DNA of 64,000 nucleotides from Streptomyces sp. ISL-94 (GTDB taxonomy: Bacteria > Actinomycetota > Actinomycetes > Streptomycetales > Streptomycetaceae). Numbering within the stretch: the first letter of the stretch is position 1; the number at the start of each line of letters is the position of its first letter. The translations under genes were made by a program, and so were the position numbers. The DNA lies in assembly GCF_018614075.1 (NCBI RefSeq), contig NZ_JAGGOZ010000008.1, positions 1-64,000 on the forward strand, given 5' to 3'. A model generated the notes under the pieces. It did no database searches and was not told the DNA's origin. It was given only the letters and a program-made list of their open reading frames with translations. This document shows, piece after piece, positions 39,918 to 48,609 of the stretch.

Positions 39918-41012
39918 TCAGCCGAGGCGCTTGACGGCTGCCTCGACCCGCTCGTCGGTGGCGGTGAAGGCCACGCGCACGAACCGCGCGCCCGCCTCGC
40001 CGTAGAAGTCGCCCGGCGCGACCAGGATGCCCAGCCCCGCGAGGTGGGCGACCGTGTCCCAGCAGGGCTCGTCGCGGGTCACCCACAGGTAGAGGCTGGC
40101 CTCGCTGTGCTCGACGCGGAAGCCGTGCGACTCCAGGGCCGTGCGCAGCGCCGTGCGGCGGGCGGCGTAGCGGGCGCGCTGCTCCTCGACGTGCGCGTCG
40201 TCGCCGAGCGCGGCGACCGTGGCCGCCTGCACGGGGGCGGGGGTCATCATGCCGCCGTGCTTGCGGATCTCCAGCAGCTCGCCGAGCACGTCCGCGTCAC
40301 CGGCGATGAAGGCCGCGCGGTAGCCGGCCAGGTTGGACCGCTTGGAGAGGGAGTGGACGGCGACGATGCCCTCGTACGAACCCCCGCAGACGTCGTCGTG
40401 GAGGACGGAGACGGGTTCGGCCTCCCAGCCCAGCTCCAGGTAGCACTCGTCGCTGAAGAGCAGGACCCCGTGCTCGCGCGCCCAGGCCACGATCCGGATC
40501 AGGTCTTCCTTCGGGATGACCTTTCCGGTGGGGTTGGAGGGGGAGTTGAGCCACAGCAGCTTCACGCCGGCCGGGTCGAGATCGGTGGGGTCGTCGTAGA
40601 CGACGGCCTCGGCGCCGCACAGCCGCGCGCCGACCTCGTACGTCGGGTAGGCGAGCCGGGGGTAGGCCACCTTGTCCCCGGCGCCCAGGCCCAGCTGGGT
40701 CGGCAGCCAGGCCACCAGCTCCTTGGAGCCGACCACCGGCAGGACGTTGCGGTGCTCGGCGGCGCTCGCGCCGAGGCGGCCGCGTAGCCAGCCCGTGATC
40801 GCGTCGCGCAGGGCGGCCGTGCCCCACACCGTCGGGTAGCCCGGGGAGTCGGCGGCCCCGACCAGGGCGCGCTGGATCAGCTGCGGCACCGGGTCCACGG
40901 GCGTGCCGACCGACAGGTCGACGATGCCGTCCGCGTGGGCCGCCGCCGTCGCCTTGTACGGCTCCAGCTTGTCCCAGGGGAAGGCGGGAAGACGGTCGGA
41001 TACTGCGGCCAC
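39918..41012 (-). CDS. dapC: Succinyldiaminopimelate transaminase
   Basis: The 364-residue fold-type I PLP aminotransferase has the substrate-binding LWLNSPSNPTGKV (~192), VLLFSDECYLE (~218) and PLP lysine in HSLSKRSNLAGYRAAF (~250). It makes N-succinyl-LL-diaminopimelate precursors for lysine and cell-wall synthesis. It starts at GTG 41012. It is paired with the ferredoxin gene 113 bp upstream, as in mycobacteria (Rv1177-Rv1178). Confidence 0.92.
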   Translation of the reverse strand: MAAVSDRLPAFPWDKLEPYKATAAAHADGIVDLSVGTPVDPVPQLIQRALVGAADSPGYPTVWGTAALRDAITGWLRGRLGASAAEHRNVLPVVGSKELVAWLPTQLGLGAGDKVAYPRLAYPTYEVGARLCGAEAVVYDDPTDLDPAGVKLLWLNSPSNPTGKVIPKEDLIRIVAWAREHGVLLFSDECYLELGWEAEPVSVLHDDVCGGSYEGIVAVHSLSKRSNLAGYRAAFIAGDADVLGELLEIRKHGGMMTPAPVQAATVAALGDDAHVEEQRARYAARRTALRTALESHGFRVEHSEASLYLWVTRDEPCWDTVAHLAGLGILVAPGDFYGEAGARFVRVAFTATDERVEAAVKRLG

Positions 41013-41066
41013 GGTGGTCTCTGCTCTCTCTGGGTGCTGGGTGCGGGGTGCGGGGGTCGGAAAACG

Positions 41067-41106
41067 CCTCGGTCCCGTGCGGCGGGAAGGCCGTACGGGA
41101 CCGAGG
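41067..41106 (-). terminator. Hairpin after the ferredoxin gene
   Basis: A 12-bp stem (CCTCGGTCCCGT at 41067-41078 with 41095-41106) and a 16-nt loop lie between the ferredoxin stop and dapC. It may attenuate rather than stop transcription into dapC. Confidence 0.65.
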
Positions 41107-41125
41107 GGCGCGTCTGCCTGAAAGG

Positions 41126-41455
41126 TCAGTGCTCGCCGTTGATGCCGGCGGGCAGCGCAGCGATGAAGGGGTGATCGCGCTCGATCAGGCCGAGCTTGGA
41201 AGCGCCACCGGGCGAACCGAGCTCATCGAAGAACTCCACATTCGCCTTGTAGTAGTCCTTCCACTCTTCCGGAGTGTCGTCCTCGTAGAAGATGGCCTCG
41301 ACCGGGCAGACCGGCTCACAGGCACCACAGTCGACGCACTCGTCCGGGTGGATGTACAAGGACCGCTGGCCCTCGTAGATGCAGTCGACGGGGCACTCTT
41401 CGATGCATGCCTTGTCCTTGACGTCGACACAAGGCTCCGCGATGACGTAGGTCAC
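41126..41455 (-). CDS. fdxA: 7Fe-type ferredoxin
   Basis: This 109-residue electron carrier has cysteine motif CVDVKDKACIEECP (3Fe-4S-type spacing) then CVDCGACEPVCP (4Fe-4S), an arrangement typical of actinobacterial FdxA/FdxC that feed cytochromes P450 and other redox enzymes. It starts at GTG 41455. It is divergent from the GNAT gene at 41573. Confidence 0.93.
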   Translation of the reverse strand: MTYVIAEPCVDVKDKACIEECPVDCIYEGQRSLYIHPDECVDCGACEPVCPVEAIFYEDDTPEEWKDYYKANVEFFDELGSPGGASKLGLIERDHPFIAALPAGINGEH

Positions 41456-41572
41456 GCTCTCGTTCCTCCTCGGTAGGGCTTTCCATATCGCGCGGGAGCG
41501 CGGCGTCGTCGATGCCCGCCTCTAGTATCTCCGTTCCCGGGCACGATCCGAACAGGAGGGGCGGACAGAGCT

Positions 41573-42559
41573 GTGGAAATCACTGCCGGTGGACTGCTGG
41601 AGGTCCGTATTACCCCAGCTGACGTGGGTAAGCGCGTCTCCGTACGACGGGTCGAGCAGGGGCCGGGCGGGACACCCGCGTTCACGGACACCGTAGGGGT
41701 TCTCACATCCTGGACCGAGGGTGTGCTGCTGATCACACAAAAGAACGGCGCGTCCGTCCACATCGCGGAATCCGCGCTGGTGGCGGGCAAGGTCGTGCCC
41801 CCGGCGCCGGCCCGTCGGCGGGGTCCCACGGCCTCCTTCGAGGAGCTGGCGCGGGTCGCGGCTCGGTCCTGGCAGCCGCTGGAGAGCGAGCGGCTCGGCG
41901 AGTGGACGCTGCGGGCGGCCGCCGGTTTCACCCGGCGGGCCAATTCGGTGCTGCCGCTCGGCGAGCCCGGGATACCGCTGGACGATGCACTCGCGCGAGT
42001 GACCTCCTGGTACGCGGAACGAGATCTTCCGGCCTATGTGCAGGCCGCGACGGGGGCCGTCGGCACCCAGGAGCTGCTGATCGCGGAGCTGGAGCGGCGC
42101 GGCTGGGCGGCCGAGGTGTCGGCGGAAGTACGGATCGGGGCGCTGGCGCCGGTGGGCGACGTGGACGCGCCGGCGGCCGAGGCCGCACGTCTGACCCGTA
42201 CCCCGGACGAGGAGTGGCTGGGGCGCTACGGAAAGGTCACCGACCCGGATCTGGCCCGGCGGATGCTGGTGGCCGGGCCGTCGGTGTGGTTCGCGTCGCT
42301 GGCCGGCGGCCGGGCGATCGGCCGGTGCGTGGTGGACGGCCGGTGGGCCGGCTTCGCGGCGGTGACGGTCGATCCGGCACACCGGCGGGAGGGGCTGGCG
42401 ACGGCGGTGATGGCGGCGCTGGCGCGGCGGGCGCTGGAGGAGGGCGCCTCGGCAGCGTGGCTCCAGGTGGAGACGGACAACGCGCAGGCGCGGGGCCTGT
42501 ACGACGGGCTGGGCTTCGCGACGCACCACGCCTACCACCACTACCGGGCGGCGCGGTGA
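41573..42559 (+). CDS. GNAT family N-acetyltransferase
   Basis: The 328-residue protein has an N-terminal beta-rich SH3-like domain (~1-75, DVGKRVSVRRVEQG...GVLTSWTEGVLLIT) and a C-terminal GNAT domain with acetyl-CoA loop VDPAHRREGLATAVMAAL (~260-277) and ETDNAQARGLYDGLGF (~300). It starts at GTG 41573. Substrate unknown. The stop overlaps the next gene (GTGA), so the two are coupled. Confidence 0.88.
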   Translation: MEITAGGLLEVRITPADVGKRVSVRRVEQGPGGTPAFTDTVGVLTSWTEGVLLITQKNGASVHIAESALVAGKVVPPAPARRRGPTASFEELARVAARSWQPLESERLGEWTLRAAAGFTRRANSVLPLGEPGIPLDDALARVTSWYAERDLPAYVQAATGAVGTQELLIAELERRGWAAEVSAEVRIGALAPVGDVDAPAAEAARLTRTPDEEWLGRYGKVTDPDLARRMLVAGPSVWFASLAGGRAIGRCVVDGRWAGFAAVTVDPAHRREGLATAVMAALARRALEEGASAAWLQVETDNAQARGLYDGLGFATHHAYHHYRAAR

Positions 42560-43347
42560 CCTCGCCCTCGCGGGAGCGGTTCGCGGCGGAGGCCCGCTCG
42601 GAACGGCCGGACCTGTCGCTGCTGTGCCTGCTGCTGGCGATGGAGGCGGACCCGGAGCTGGACGAGCGCGTGCTGGACTGGGCGCAGATCGAGCTGGACC
42701 GGCTGGCCGGGATGCTTCCGTACGGGCTGCGGGGCGGGCGGGCGTGGGCCTCGGCGGTGACGCGGCTGCTGGGCGGGGAGCTCGGCTTCCACGGCACCCC
42801 GGCGGACTACGACCGGCTGTCGTCCTCGCTGCTGCACGAGGTGCTGCGGCGGCGGCGCGGCCTGCCGATCCTCCTCTCGGTCGTCTGGCTGGAGGTCGCC
42901 CGGCGGGCGGGTGCGCCGGTGTACGGGCTGGGGCTGCCGGGGCACTTCGTGGTGGGCTTCGGGGACCCGGAGGAGGGCGTGGTGGTGGACCCGTTCGCGG
43001 GCGGTGGGTCTTTGGGGGCGGGACCGGCGGAACTGGCGGCGGCGCCGCGCACGCCTGCGCGGACGCTGGACATCGTGCTGCGGATCCTGAACAACGTCCG
43101 TGCGTGGGCCTCGGCTCGGCCGGAGCAGTCGGGGGTGGCGCTGTGGGCGCTGGACCTGTCGCTGCTGCTGCCGTCGCATCCGGCGTCGCTGCGGTACGAG
43201 CGGGCGCGGCTGCTGGTGGAGCGGGGCTCCTTCCAGGAGGGGGCTGCGGAACTCGACGCGTACGCGGCCGTCGTGGACGCGGTGGACTCCGCTACGGCAG
43301 CCCGAATCCGCGCCGAAGCCGCCTCTGCGCGTGCGCTGCTGAACTGA
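42556..43347 (+). CDS. SirB1/transglutaminase-like family protein
   Basis: The 263-residue protein has the SirB1 N-terminal transglutaminase-like domain (ELGFHGTPADYDRLSSSLLHEVLRRRRGLPILLSVVWLEVARRAG split over ~75-120, LGLPGHFVVGF ~130, VVVDPFAGG ~145) and a TPR-like C-terminal part. The usual catalytic Cys is not evident (LPILLSVVW), so it may be a binding protein. GTG start overlaps the GNAT stop. It is the last core gene before the accessory scar. Confidence 0.82.
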   Translation: MTSPSRERFAAEARSERPDLSLLCLLLAMEADPELDERVLDWAQIELDRLAGMLPYGLRGGRAWASAVTRLLGGELGFHGTPADYDRLSSSLLHEVLRRRRGLPILLSVVWLEVARRAGAPVYGLGLPGHFVVGFGDPEEGVVVDPFAGGGSLGAGPAELAAAPRTPARTLDIVLRILNNVRAWASARPEQSGVALWALDLSLLLPSHPASLRYERARLLVERGSFQEGAAELDAYAAVVDAVDSATAARIRAEAASARALLN

Positions 43348-43352
43348 GGCCC

Positions 43353-43535
43353 CCGGGCTCCCGTCGGACCCGCGCCTCACACTCCGGCGGGGCCGGAAGT
43401 GGCTGTTGCCGTCCGCCCAGTGCGGCTGGCTGGGCCAGGAGTACCCCTGCGCGGGGGCTCCCGGGCTCCGCCCGGACCGGCGCCTCAAACGCCGGCGGGG
43501 CTGGATGTGGCCGCTGCCGTCTGCCCTGTGCGGCA
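43353..43535. repeat. Two tandem, diverged copies of the dispersed intergenic repeat
   Basis: Copy A (about 43353-43430) and copy B (about 43459-43535, core CCTCAAACGCCGGCGGGG) share their order of blocks, including the CTGCCGTC and GTGCGGC flanks, at roughly 80% identity by eye. They mark the left edge of the accessory scar. Confidence 0.75.
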
Positions 43536-43566
43536 CGGGCCGGGGACACCGGCCGGACGGGGGCAA

Positions 43567-43744
43567 TCCGGGCCTGCGCCGGGCAATCAGGATCGCGACC
43601 TGGATCACCGACTTCTACAACGCAAGACGGCTACACAGCGTGTGCGGCTGGAAGAGCCCGATCGACTACGAACTCGACCGCAAGGCCAGCCTCACCGAGG
43701 AACTGGCTGCATAGGAAGGCCTCCACGTTCGGAGGGGATTGACA
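43567..43744 (+). mobile_element. IS3-family insertion sequence, right-end remnant
   Basis: The plus strand reads RRAIRIATWITDFYNARRLHSVCGWKSPIDYE and ends at 43714, the conserved C-terminus of IS3-type OrfB integrases (after the DDE Glu). The 30 bp that follow end in GGGGATTGACA at 43744, which reversed gives TGTCAATCCCC, an IS3-like terminal repeat. The left end and the catalytic core are missing, so it is immobile. Confidence 0.7.
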
Positions 43745-44008
43745 ATCGGCAGCCTTCCCGTACACGTGCGCGAGGCAATCGCACGACCGGGCAGCCGAGT
43801 TGAAGTCGACAGGCGCAACCGCGTACACATGTGACAACAGGGCCTCCTGGTACTGCTCGGTCAGACTGACATCAAACCGGCACATCCCACCAGGAGACGT
43901 AGCACCCACATCCAGACAGCGGTCACCCTTCGGTTCGTCAGCGATCACGCGGACGAGTCCGGAGGGTGACCGCGTTCCATGCACGCACCTCGTCGCCCAG
44001 GGCGTCAC
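43744..44008 (-). pseudogene. Truncated unknown ORF downstream of the glycosyltransferase remnant
   Basis: A GTG at 44008 overlaps the stop of the glycosyltransferase-methyltransferase remnant (GTGA). About 88 codons (GLVRVIADEPKGDRCLDVG, MCRFDVSLTEQYQEALL, AVAPVDFNSAARSCDCLAHVYG) run until the IS3 remnant interrupts them; the frame stays open antisense to the IS. No family is recognised. It may be the start of a third gene of the same lost cluster. Confidence 0.35.
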
Positions 44009-44785
44009 ACCAGCAATGGACCGCCGCAGCGTTCGGCGCCGTCCTTCATCGCGATCAGATTGGCCTGCACATAGGAGATCTGGTTCCTGGAGTGCCAGTC
44101 GGTCGGGAAGTAGGTGACCAACCGTGAGTTCTGGAATCGGGCCTGGATCTCCGGTACGAAGGCGCGGTACTGGTTGTCGGTGTAGTACCAGAACGAGTTC
44201 TCGTTGTAGTAGGCGACATGTGTCGGGTCTTGGTAGGCTCCCCGGCCGTCGGAGCTGGGAGTGAGGGTGAGGAGCATGCCGCCCGGTGCCAGCAGGCGGT
44301 ACAGCTCATTGATCAGTGGAACCTTCGCGGGCACGTGCTCCAGGAAGTCCACCGCCCTGAGCAGACCGACCGAGTCGTCCGGGAGGTCCAGGGGCGCGGG
44401 CAGCGTCGCAACAATGTCGACGCCGTCCCTTGCGTACTGATCCACTCCCAGGTAGCCGGGCGGCTTGCGGTGCGCAGCGCCGAGGTCCAGCGCGAGCAGC
44501 CCGCGCCGCTTGGTCCAGGCGAGCGCGCTGGGCTCGATGTACTTGTCATAGAGGGCGACGGTCTCGCGCTGGATGTGTGCGTTGATCTCGGTGTCGCGTT
44601 GGGTGTTGTCGGGATGCATGCGTTGCATGTACAGGCATCGGGGGATGCGGTGGAAGTCACCGGCCAGGAAGAGACGGCACATCAAGTCCTGGTCGTCCAA
44701 CACCATGCGTGTGGCGTCGTACCCGCCGACCTGCTCGTACGTGTCCCTGAGCCCCGATTTCACAGCGGCAACCGATGATTTAGTA
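44005..44785 (-). pseudogene. C-terminal remnant of a glycosyltransferase family 2 / methyltransferase fusion protein
   Basis: The frame begins within a GT2 domain (SGLRDTYEQVGGYDATRMVLDDQDLMCRL, RCLYMQRMHPDNTQR) and continues into a SAM-methyltransferase-like half (LGVDQYARDGVDIVATLPAPLDLPDDSVGLLRAVDFLEHVPAK, LAPGGMLLTLTPSSDGRG, DPTHV, ENSFWYYTDNQY). The N-terminal nucleotide-sugar part is absent and the frame runs upstream into the decayed rmlC sequence. Base composition is less GC-rich than its neighbours, consistent with acquired DNA. The intact ancestor probably acted on cell-surface polysaccharide. Confidence 0.7.
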
Positions 44786-44894
44786 CCTGCGGCGCCGACG
44801 GTTGACGTTGACAGCGAATGTCGCTGCGCTTCATTCAATTGGCGCACGGGCCTGCATGCGGGCTGCTCAGCCTTCGCTTCTGGGGCCTGTCCGG

Positions 44895-45120
44895 GGCTGA
44901 ACGACAGGACGGAGGTGCGGTACGCCAGGCATGCGTCGTACGACGGCAGCATCCACCTCGGCCCACGATGGTGCCGCCGCGTCCCTGGCGGAGAGCAGCG
45001 GCGCGTCGGTCGGTACGTCGTCGAGCACAGGTACCTCAGGGTCGCGTCGTCGGTGAGCGCGCAGAAGCCATGCCCCAGCCCCTCCGAGAGATAGACCGCC
45101 CGACGCTCGATGTCGTCTAG
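44895..45120 (-). pseudogene. Decayed rmlC-type dTDP-4-dehydrorhamnose 3,5-epimerase, C-terminal part
   Basis: Next to the IS element the minus strand reads DIERRAVYLSEGLGHGFCAL then TDDATLRYLCSTTY, the RmlC signature near the active site. The frame then shifts to DAPLLSARDAAAPSWAEVD and shifts again to LPSYDACLAYRTSV, which together form the RmlC C-terminus. At least two frameshifts and loss of the N-terminal half make it non-functional. With the glycosyltransferase remnant it suggests a former sugar-decoration cluster. Confidence 0.72.
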
Positions 45121-46800
45121 CCTCGGCGTTTCGGTTGGGATGAGGCGGCGTCGCTGGTCACCAACTGTCGGGTGGCCGACGTGATTTCGGTAATTGGGTA
45201 GGGCGGAGTCCCGGCGCGGTGGTCGGGTTCTCCGGGGTCCTTCAGGTCGTGGGCGGGCGGGGTCTTGCCGGTCAGCCGGCGGGTCTGGGCAGTGCGGCGA
45301 GGCGATGGAAGGCCGTTGCGAGTTCGTGTCTCCAGGGCCAGGTCTTTTATATCCGCAAGCGCAGGCGTCGGCCGCCGCGGGTGAGACGGGCGGCGACGTG
45401 CAGCAGCCGGTAGCGGAGCTTCTTCGGCTCGGCAGCGGTCAGCTCCCCATCCAGCAGCAGGACGCGCATCCAGGCCAGCAGATCGATCGCCGCGAGGCTG
45501 AGTTCGAACCAGACGGCGTTGACGTGGAAGTTGCGGGAGGGGAAGCGGCCGAAGCCGGTGGTCTTGCCGCACCGGATGTGGTCCTCGACGGTGGCATGCC
45601 CGCGGTGGCGGACCTCCAGGAACTGGGCCGAGCCGCCTCCGGAGTACGGGGTGTCGGTGAGGAACACCTGGTGGCGCAGGCCCTCGTCCTGGTCGAACAG
45701 GGATAGCTGGGCTCCGGGGTGCGGCCGCTCCCGGCGCACGATGATGCGGGTGCCGGCCGGGTAGCCGTCCAGGTCGACCATCCCGGTCAGCTCGGCGACC
45801 TCGGCGCCACCTCGCAGAGTGCCGTCCTGGTCCAGGGCGGGATGCCAGAGGCGGTCGGGCATGGTCCGGACAGCGCGGCGGACCGGCTCGGTGATGGCGT
45901 ATCCGACCGAGAAGAAGGTACGGATTCCTCGTTTCCGCACGTCGCGGACGTGCGAGAGGAAGGCTTTCGCGGATCCGGCACTGTCGGCACGGACCAGGAT
46001 GTCGGTGCCGTGCCGGTGAGCGTCGGGGATCTGCGCGAGCGCCTGGGCGAACACCGCAATGTGATCGGCTGCAGTGTTGGCTCCGGAGTTGCCGGGCCGT
46101 AGCCGCCCCGACATGGCCTCGCCGGTGTTCGCGAGGAAACACAGCAGCGGATGGAAGCCAAGCCGCCCTTATAGGTCGGGGCGGCCTGCTCTTTCTCGGA
46201 GTGGCAGGTGACCAGCGTGGCGTCGAGGTCCAGGACCAGGCCGGGAAGTTCTCGTCGGCCGGCCCGAGCAGCAGGTTACGCCCTCGCCGGTCTCGGCGGC
46301 CTGTATCCAGGCGACTTCCCGGGCTGAAGCGCGGGCTGCTCGCAGCGAAGCGAGTGCAGCCTCGTCGGTGTCGGCGAGCAACCGCCAAGCCGTGGGCGTG
46401 GAGGCGACCGGGCCGAACACCTCGCCCTGGTCCCGCAGCACGGCCAGATCCGCGATCGCCTCACCGCCGTCGGCGAGCATCACCGCGAGATCGGTGGCGA
46501 CCCGGCCCGGATCATGCCCGGTCCCGCGCGGCCGAAGCGGCCTGAGAGCGGCGGAGTACGCGGCGGTCAGCCCGGTGGCATCAGCGAGATCCGCCAGCAA
46601 CCGTGCCCCTGCATGCCCGAGCACCCCCGACCCATCGGCACTGACATGGACCTTGGGACGCAACCCGATAGCCTGCACGTAGAAAGTGCCCTCCGCCTGG
46701 ACCGACAGAACCCCTCAGCAAGGTTCATCGTCCCAGGTCAGGAAGGGCACTTTCGCGTTTCCGCCCCCAAAGCCAGCCGTACCCAAGTGAAACGGCGAGG
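45121..46800 (-). mobile_element. IS1380-family-like insertion sequence, degenerate
   Basis: The 1680-bp element is bounded by terminal inverted repeats CCTCGGCGTTTCGGTTGGG (45121) and CCTCGCCGTTTCACTTGGG (reverse of 46782-46800), matching at 16 of 19 positions, and flanked by a CTAG direct repeat (45117-45120 and 46801-46804). One transposase gene on the minus strand nearly fills it. The right target copy provides the stop codon of the neighbouring response regulator. Confidence 0.85.
45272..46678 (-). pseudogene. IS1380-type transposase with two frameshifts and a nonsense codon
   Basis: From GTG 46678 the protein reads QAIGLRPKVHVSADGSGVLG; it changes frame near 46275 (then RELPGLVLDLDATLVTCHSE, the DDE-type first Asp) and again near 46165, where one C seems lost from GGCTT(C)GGCTTCC. 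It continues MSGRLRPGNSGANTAADHI, ILVRADSAGSAKAFL and GRFPSRNFHVNAVWFE as in IS1380 transposases. A TAA at 45347-45349 interrupts the last 24 codons (TWPWRHELATAFHRLAALP). The element therefore should not move by itself. Confidence 0.82.
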
Positions 46801-47418
46801 CTAGAGCCAGCCCTTGTTGCGGGCCGTGCGGATCGCTTCGGTGCGGTTGCGGGCCGCCAGTTTCTGGATCGCCGTCGAGAGGTAGTTGCGGACCGTGCCC
46901 GGGGAGAGGTGGAGCCGCTGCGCCAGTTCGGCGTTGGTGGCCCCGGACTCCGCGGCCCGCAGGACCTCCCGTTCGCGGTCGGTCAGCGGATTCGCGCCCT
47001 CCGCCAGGGCCGCCGCCGCCAGGGTGGGGTCGATGACCCGCTCCCCCGCCAGGACCTTGCGGACCGCGTCCGCCAGCTGCGCGGCCGGGGCGTCCTTGAC
47101 CAGGAAGGCCGAGGCGCCCGCCTCCATCGCGCCCCGCAGGTACCCGGGTCGGCCGAAGGTGGTCAGGATGACGATCCGGATCTCCGGGAGGGCCGAGCGG
47201 AGGGCCGCCGCCGCCTCTATGCCCGTCAGGCCCGGCATCTCGATGTCCAGCAGCGCGACGTTCACGTCGTGGGCGCGGGCCGCCTCCACCACCTCGTCGC
47301 CGCGGGCGACTTGCGCCAGGACCTCGATGTCCGGCTCGAGGCCGAGGAGCGCGGCGAGGGCCTCGCGGACCATCGACTGGTCCTCCGCGAGGAGGATGCG
47401 GATGGGGGCGGCCGTCAT
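46801..47418 (-). CDS. LuxR/NarL-type response regulator
   Basis: The 205-residue regulator has a receiver domain (RILLAEDQSMVREAL at start, phospho-acceptor Asp in VALLDIEMPG ~55, Lys in FLVKDA ~105) and a C-terminal LuxR helix-turn-helix (LTDREREVLRAAESGATNAELAQ, LSPGTVRNYLSTAI, ~140-200). The ATG at 47418 overlaps the kinase stop (ATGA). It belongs to a DesR-like family that often controls adjacent ABC exporters. Its TAG stop lies in the CTAG target duplication of the IS element. Confidence 0.93.
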   Translation of the reverse strand: MTAAPIRILLAEDQSMVREALAALLGLEPDIEVLAQVARGDEVVEAARAHDVNVALLDIEMPGLTGIEAAAALRSALPEIRIVILTTFGRPGYLRGAMEAGASAFLVKDAPAAQLADAVRKVLAGERVIDPTLAAAALAEGANPLTDREREVLRAAESGATNAELAQRLHLSPGTVRNYLSTAIQKLAARNRTEAIRTARNKGWL

Positions 47419-48605
47419 GAGTCCGATCCTAGGGGGATGCGGGCGACCAGCCGGAAGCCGGTCTTGCCGGCCGGGCCCGCCGACAGGCTGCCGCCGACCG
47501 CCTCCAGGCGTTCCGTCAGGCCCGTCAGGCCGTTGCCTGCCGGGGCGGCCGGGCCGCCGGATCCGTCGTCCGCCACCGTCAGTTCCACGAAACGGCCCGC
47601 CAGTGTCTGCCGGCCGGTCAGCGTGACCGCGCACCGCTTCGCCCCGCTGTGCCGGACCACGTTCGTGACCGCCTCGCGCAGGGACCAGGCCAGGGCCGAC
47701 TCCGCCTCCTCCGAGAGTTCTTCCGGGAGGTCGTCCGCCGGCCCCGCCGGGAGCTCGGCCACCACGCCCGCCGCCGCCAGCGCGGTCCGGGCGCCGGCGA
47801 GTTCACCGGGCAGCGTGGGCCGCCGGTAGCCGCTCACCGCCTCGCGTACGTCGACCAGCGCCTGCCGGCTGACCCGCTCGATGTCCGCCACCTGCTGGGC
47901 GGCGGCCTCCGGCTGCCCGGGCAGCATCCGGCCCGCCAGCTCGCTCTTGAGCGTGATCAGCGACAGCGAATGGCCCAGCAGGTCGTGCAGGTCCCGCGCC
48001 ATTCGCAGCCGTTCCTCGTTGGCGGCGAGCTGCGCCACCGTGGCCCGCGCCTCGCGCAGTTCGATGGTGGTACGGATCATCGCGCGGATGCCGACCATCG
48101 CGAAGCCGCCCATCAGGGCCGGGATCAGCAGGCCCGCCAGGTAGGCGTCGCCGCCCGGGACCACGAAGGCCGTGGCCGTCATCAGGGCGGTCGCTCCCGG
48201 GACCGTCCACCGGGAGATCTCCCCGGGCAGCGCGACGCCCGAGGAGATGGACACGTAGACGAACAGGACGAGCCATTCCCGGCCCAGGCTCAGCGACAGG
48301 ACCGTGGCCTGGGTGGAGAGCACCGCCAGGGAGAGCAGGACCCGGCGGACCGCCATCTGCGGGATGGTGCGGAAGATCAGCACCAGGTACCAGGCGACGA
48401 AGGCCGCGAGGCCCACGCCGCCGAGCAGCCGGGCCCCGAGGCCGTGTCCGCCGCTGACCAGGTCGGTGACGGGCGCGCTCAGGTAGAAGAGCCAGATGCT
48501 GATCCAGAGGGCCTTCACCACCTTCTGGCCGCGGCTCTCCGGCCGTTTGGCGATCTCGGGGAAGCCCCGGTCTGCGCGGTCTTCGTATTCCTTCGTACAC
48601 GCCAC
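47415..48605 (-). CDS. Membrane sensor histidine kinase (HisKA_3)
   Basis: The 396-residue kinase has four to five N-terminal membrane spans (~30-170), a HisKA_3 dimerisation domain with phospho-accepting His in ARDLHDLLGHSLSLI (~203) and an HATPase_c domain (NVVRHSGAKRC ~315, VADDGSGG ~345, GLTGLTERLEAVGG ~360). It starts at GTG 48605, just 4 bp after the ABC permease stop, and ends overlapping the response regulator. The layout suggests it senses the compound or membrane stress handled by the ABC exporter. Confidence 0.93.
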   Translation of the reverse strand: MACTKEYEDRADRGFPEIAKRPESRGQKVVKALWISIWLFYLSAPVTDLVSGGHGLGARLLGGVGLAAFVAWYLVLIFRTIPQMAVRRVLLSLAVLSTQATVLSLSLGREWLVLFVYVSISSGVALPGEISRWTVPGATALMTATAFVVPGGDAYLAGLLIPALMGGFAMVGIRAMIRTTIELREARATVAQLAANEERLRMARDLHDLLGHSLSLITLKSELAGRMLPGQPEAAAQQVADIERVSRQALVDVREAVSGYRRPTLPGELAGARTALAAAGVVAELPAGPADDLPEELSEEAESALAWSLREAVTNVVRHSGAKRCAVTLTGRQTLAGRFVELTVADDGSGGPAAPAGNGLTGLTERLEAVGGSLSAGPAGKTGFRLVARIPLGSDS

Positions 48606-48609
48606 GGGT

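Noticed and set aside
45121-46800. Active transposon
   Set aside because: The transposase has at least two frameshifts and an internal stop, so autonomous movement is unlikely.
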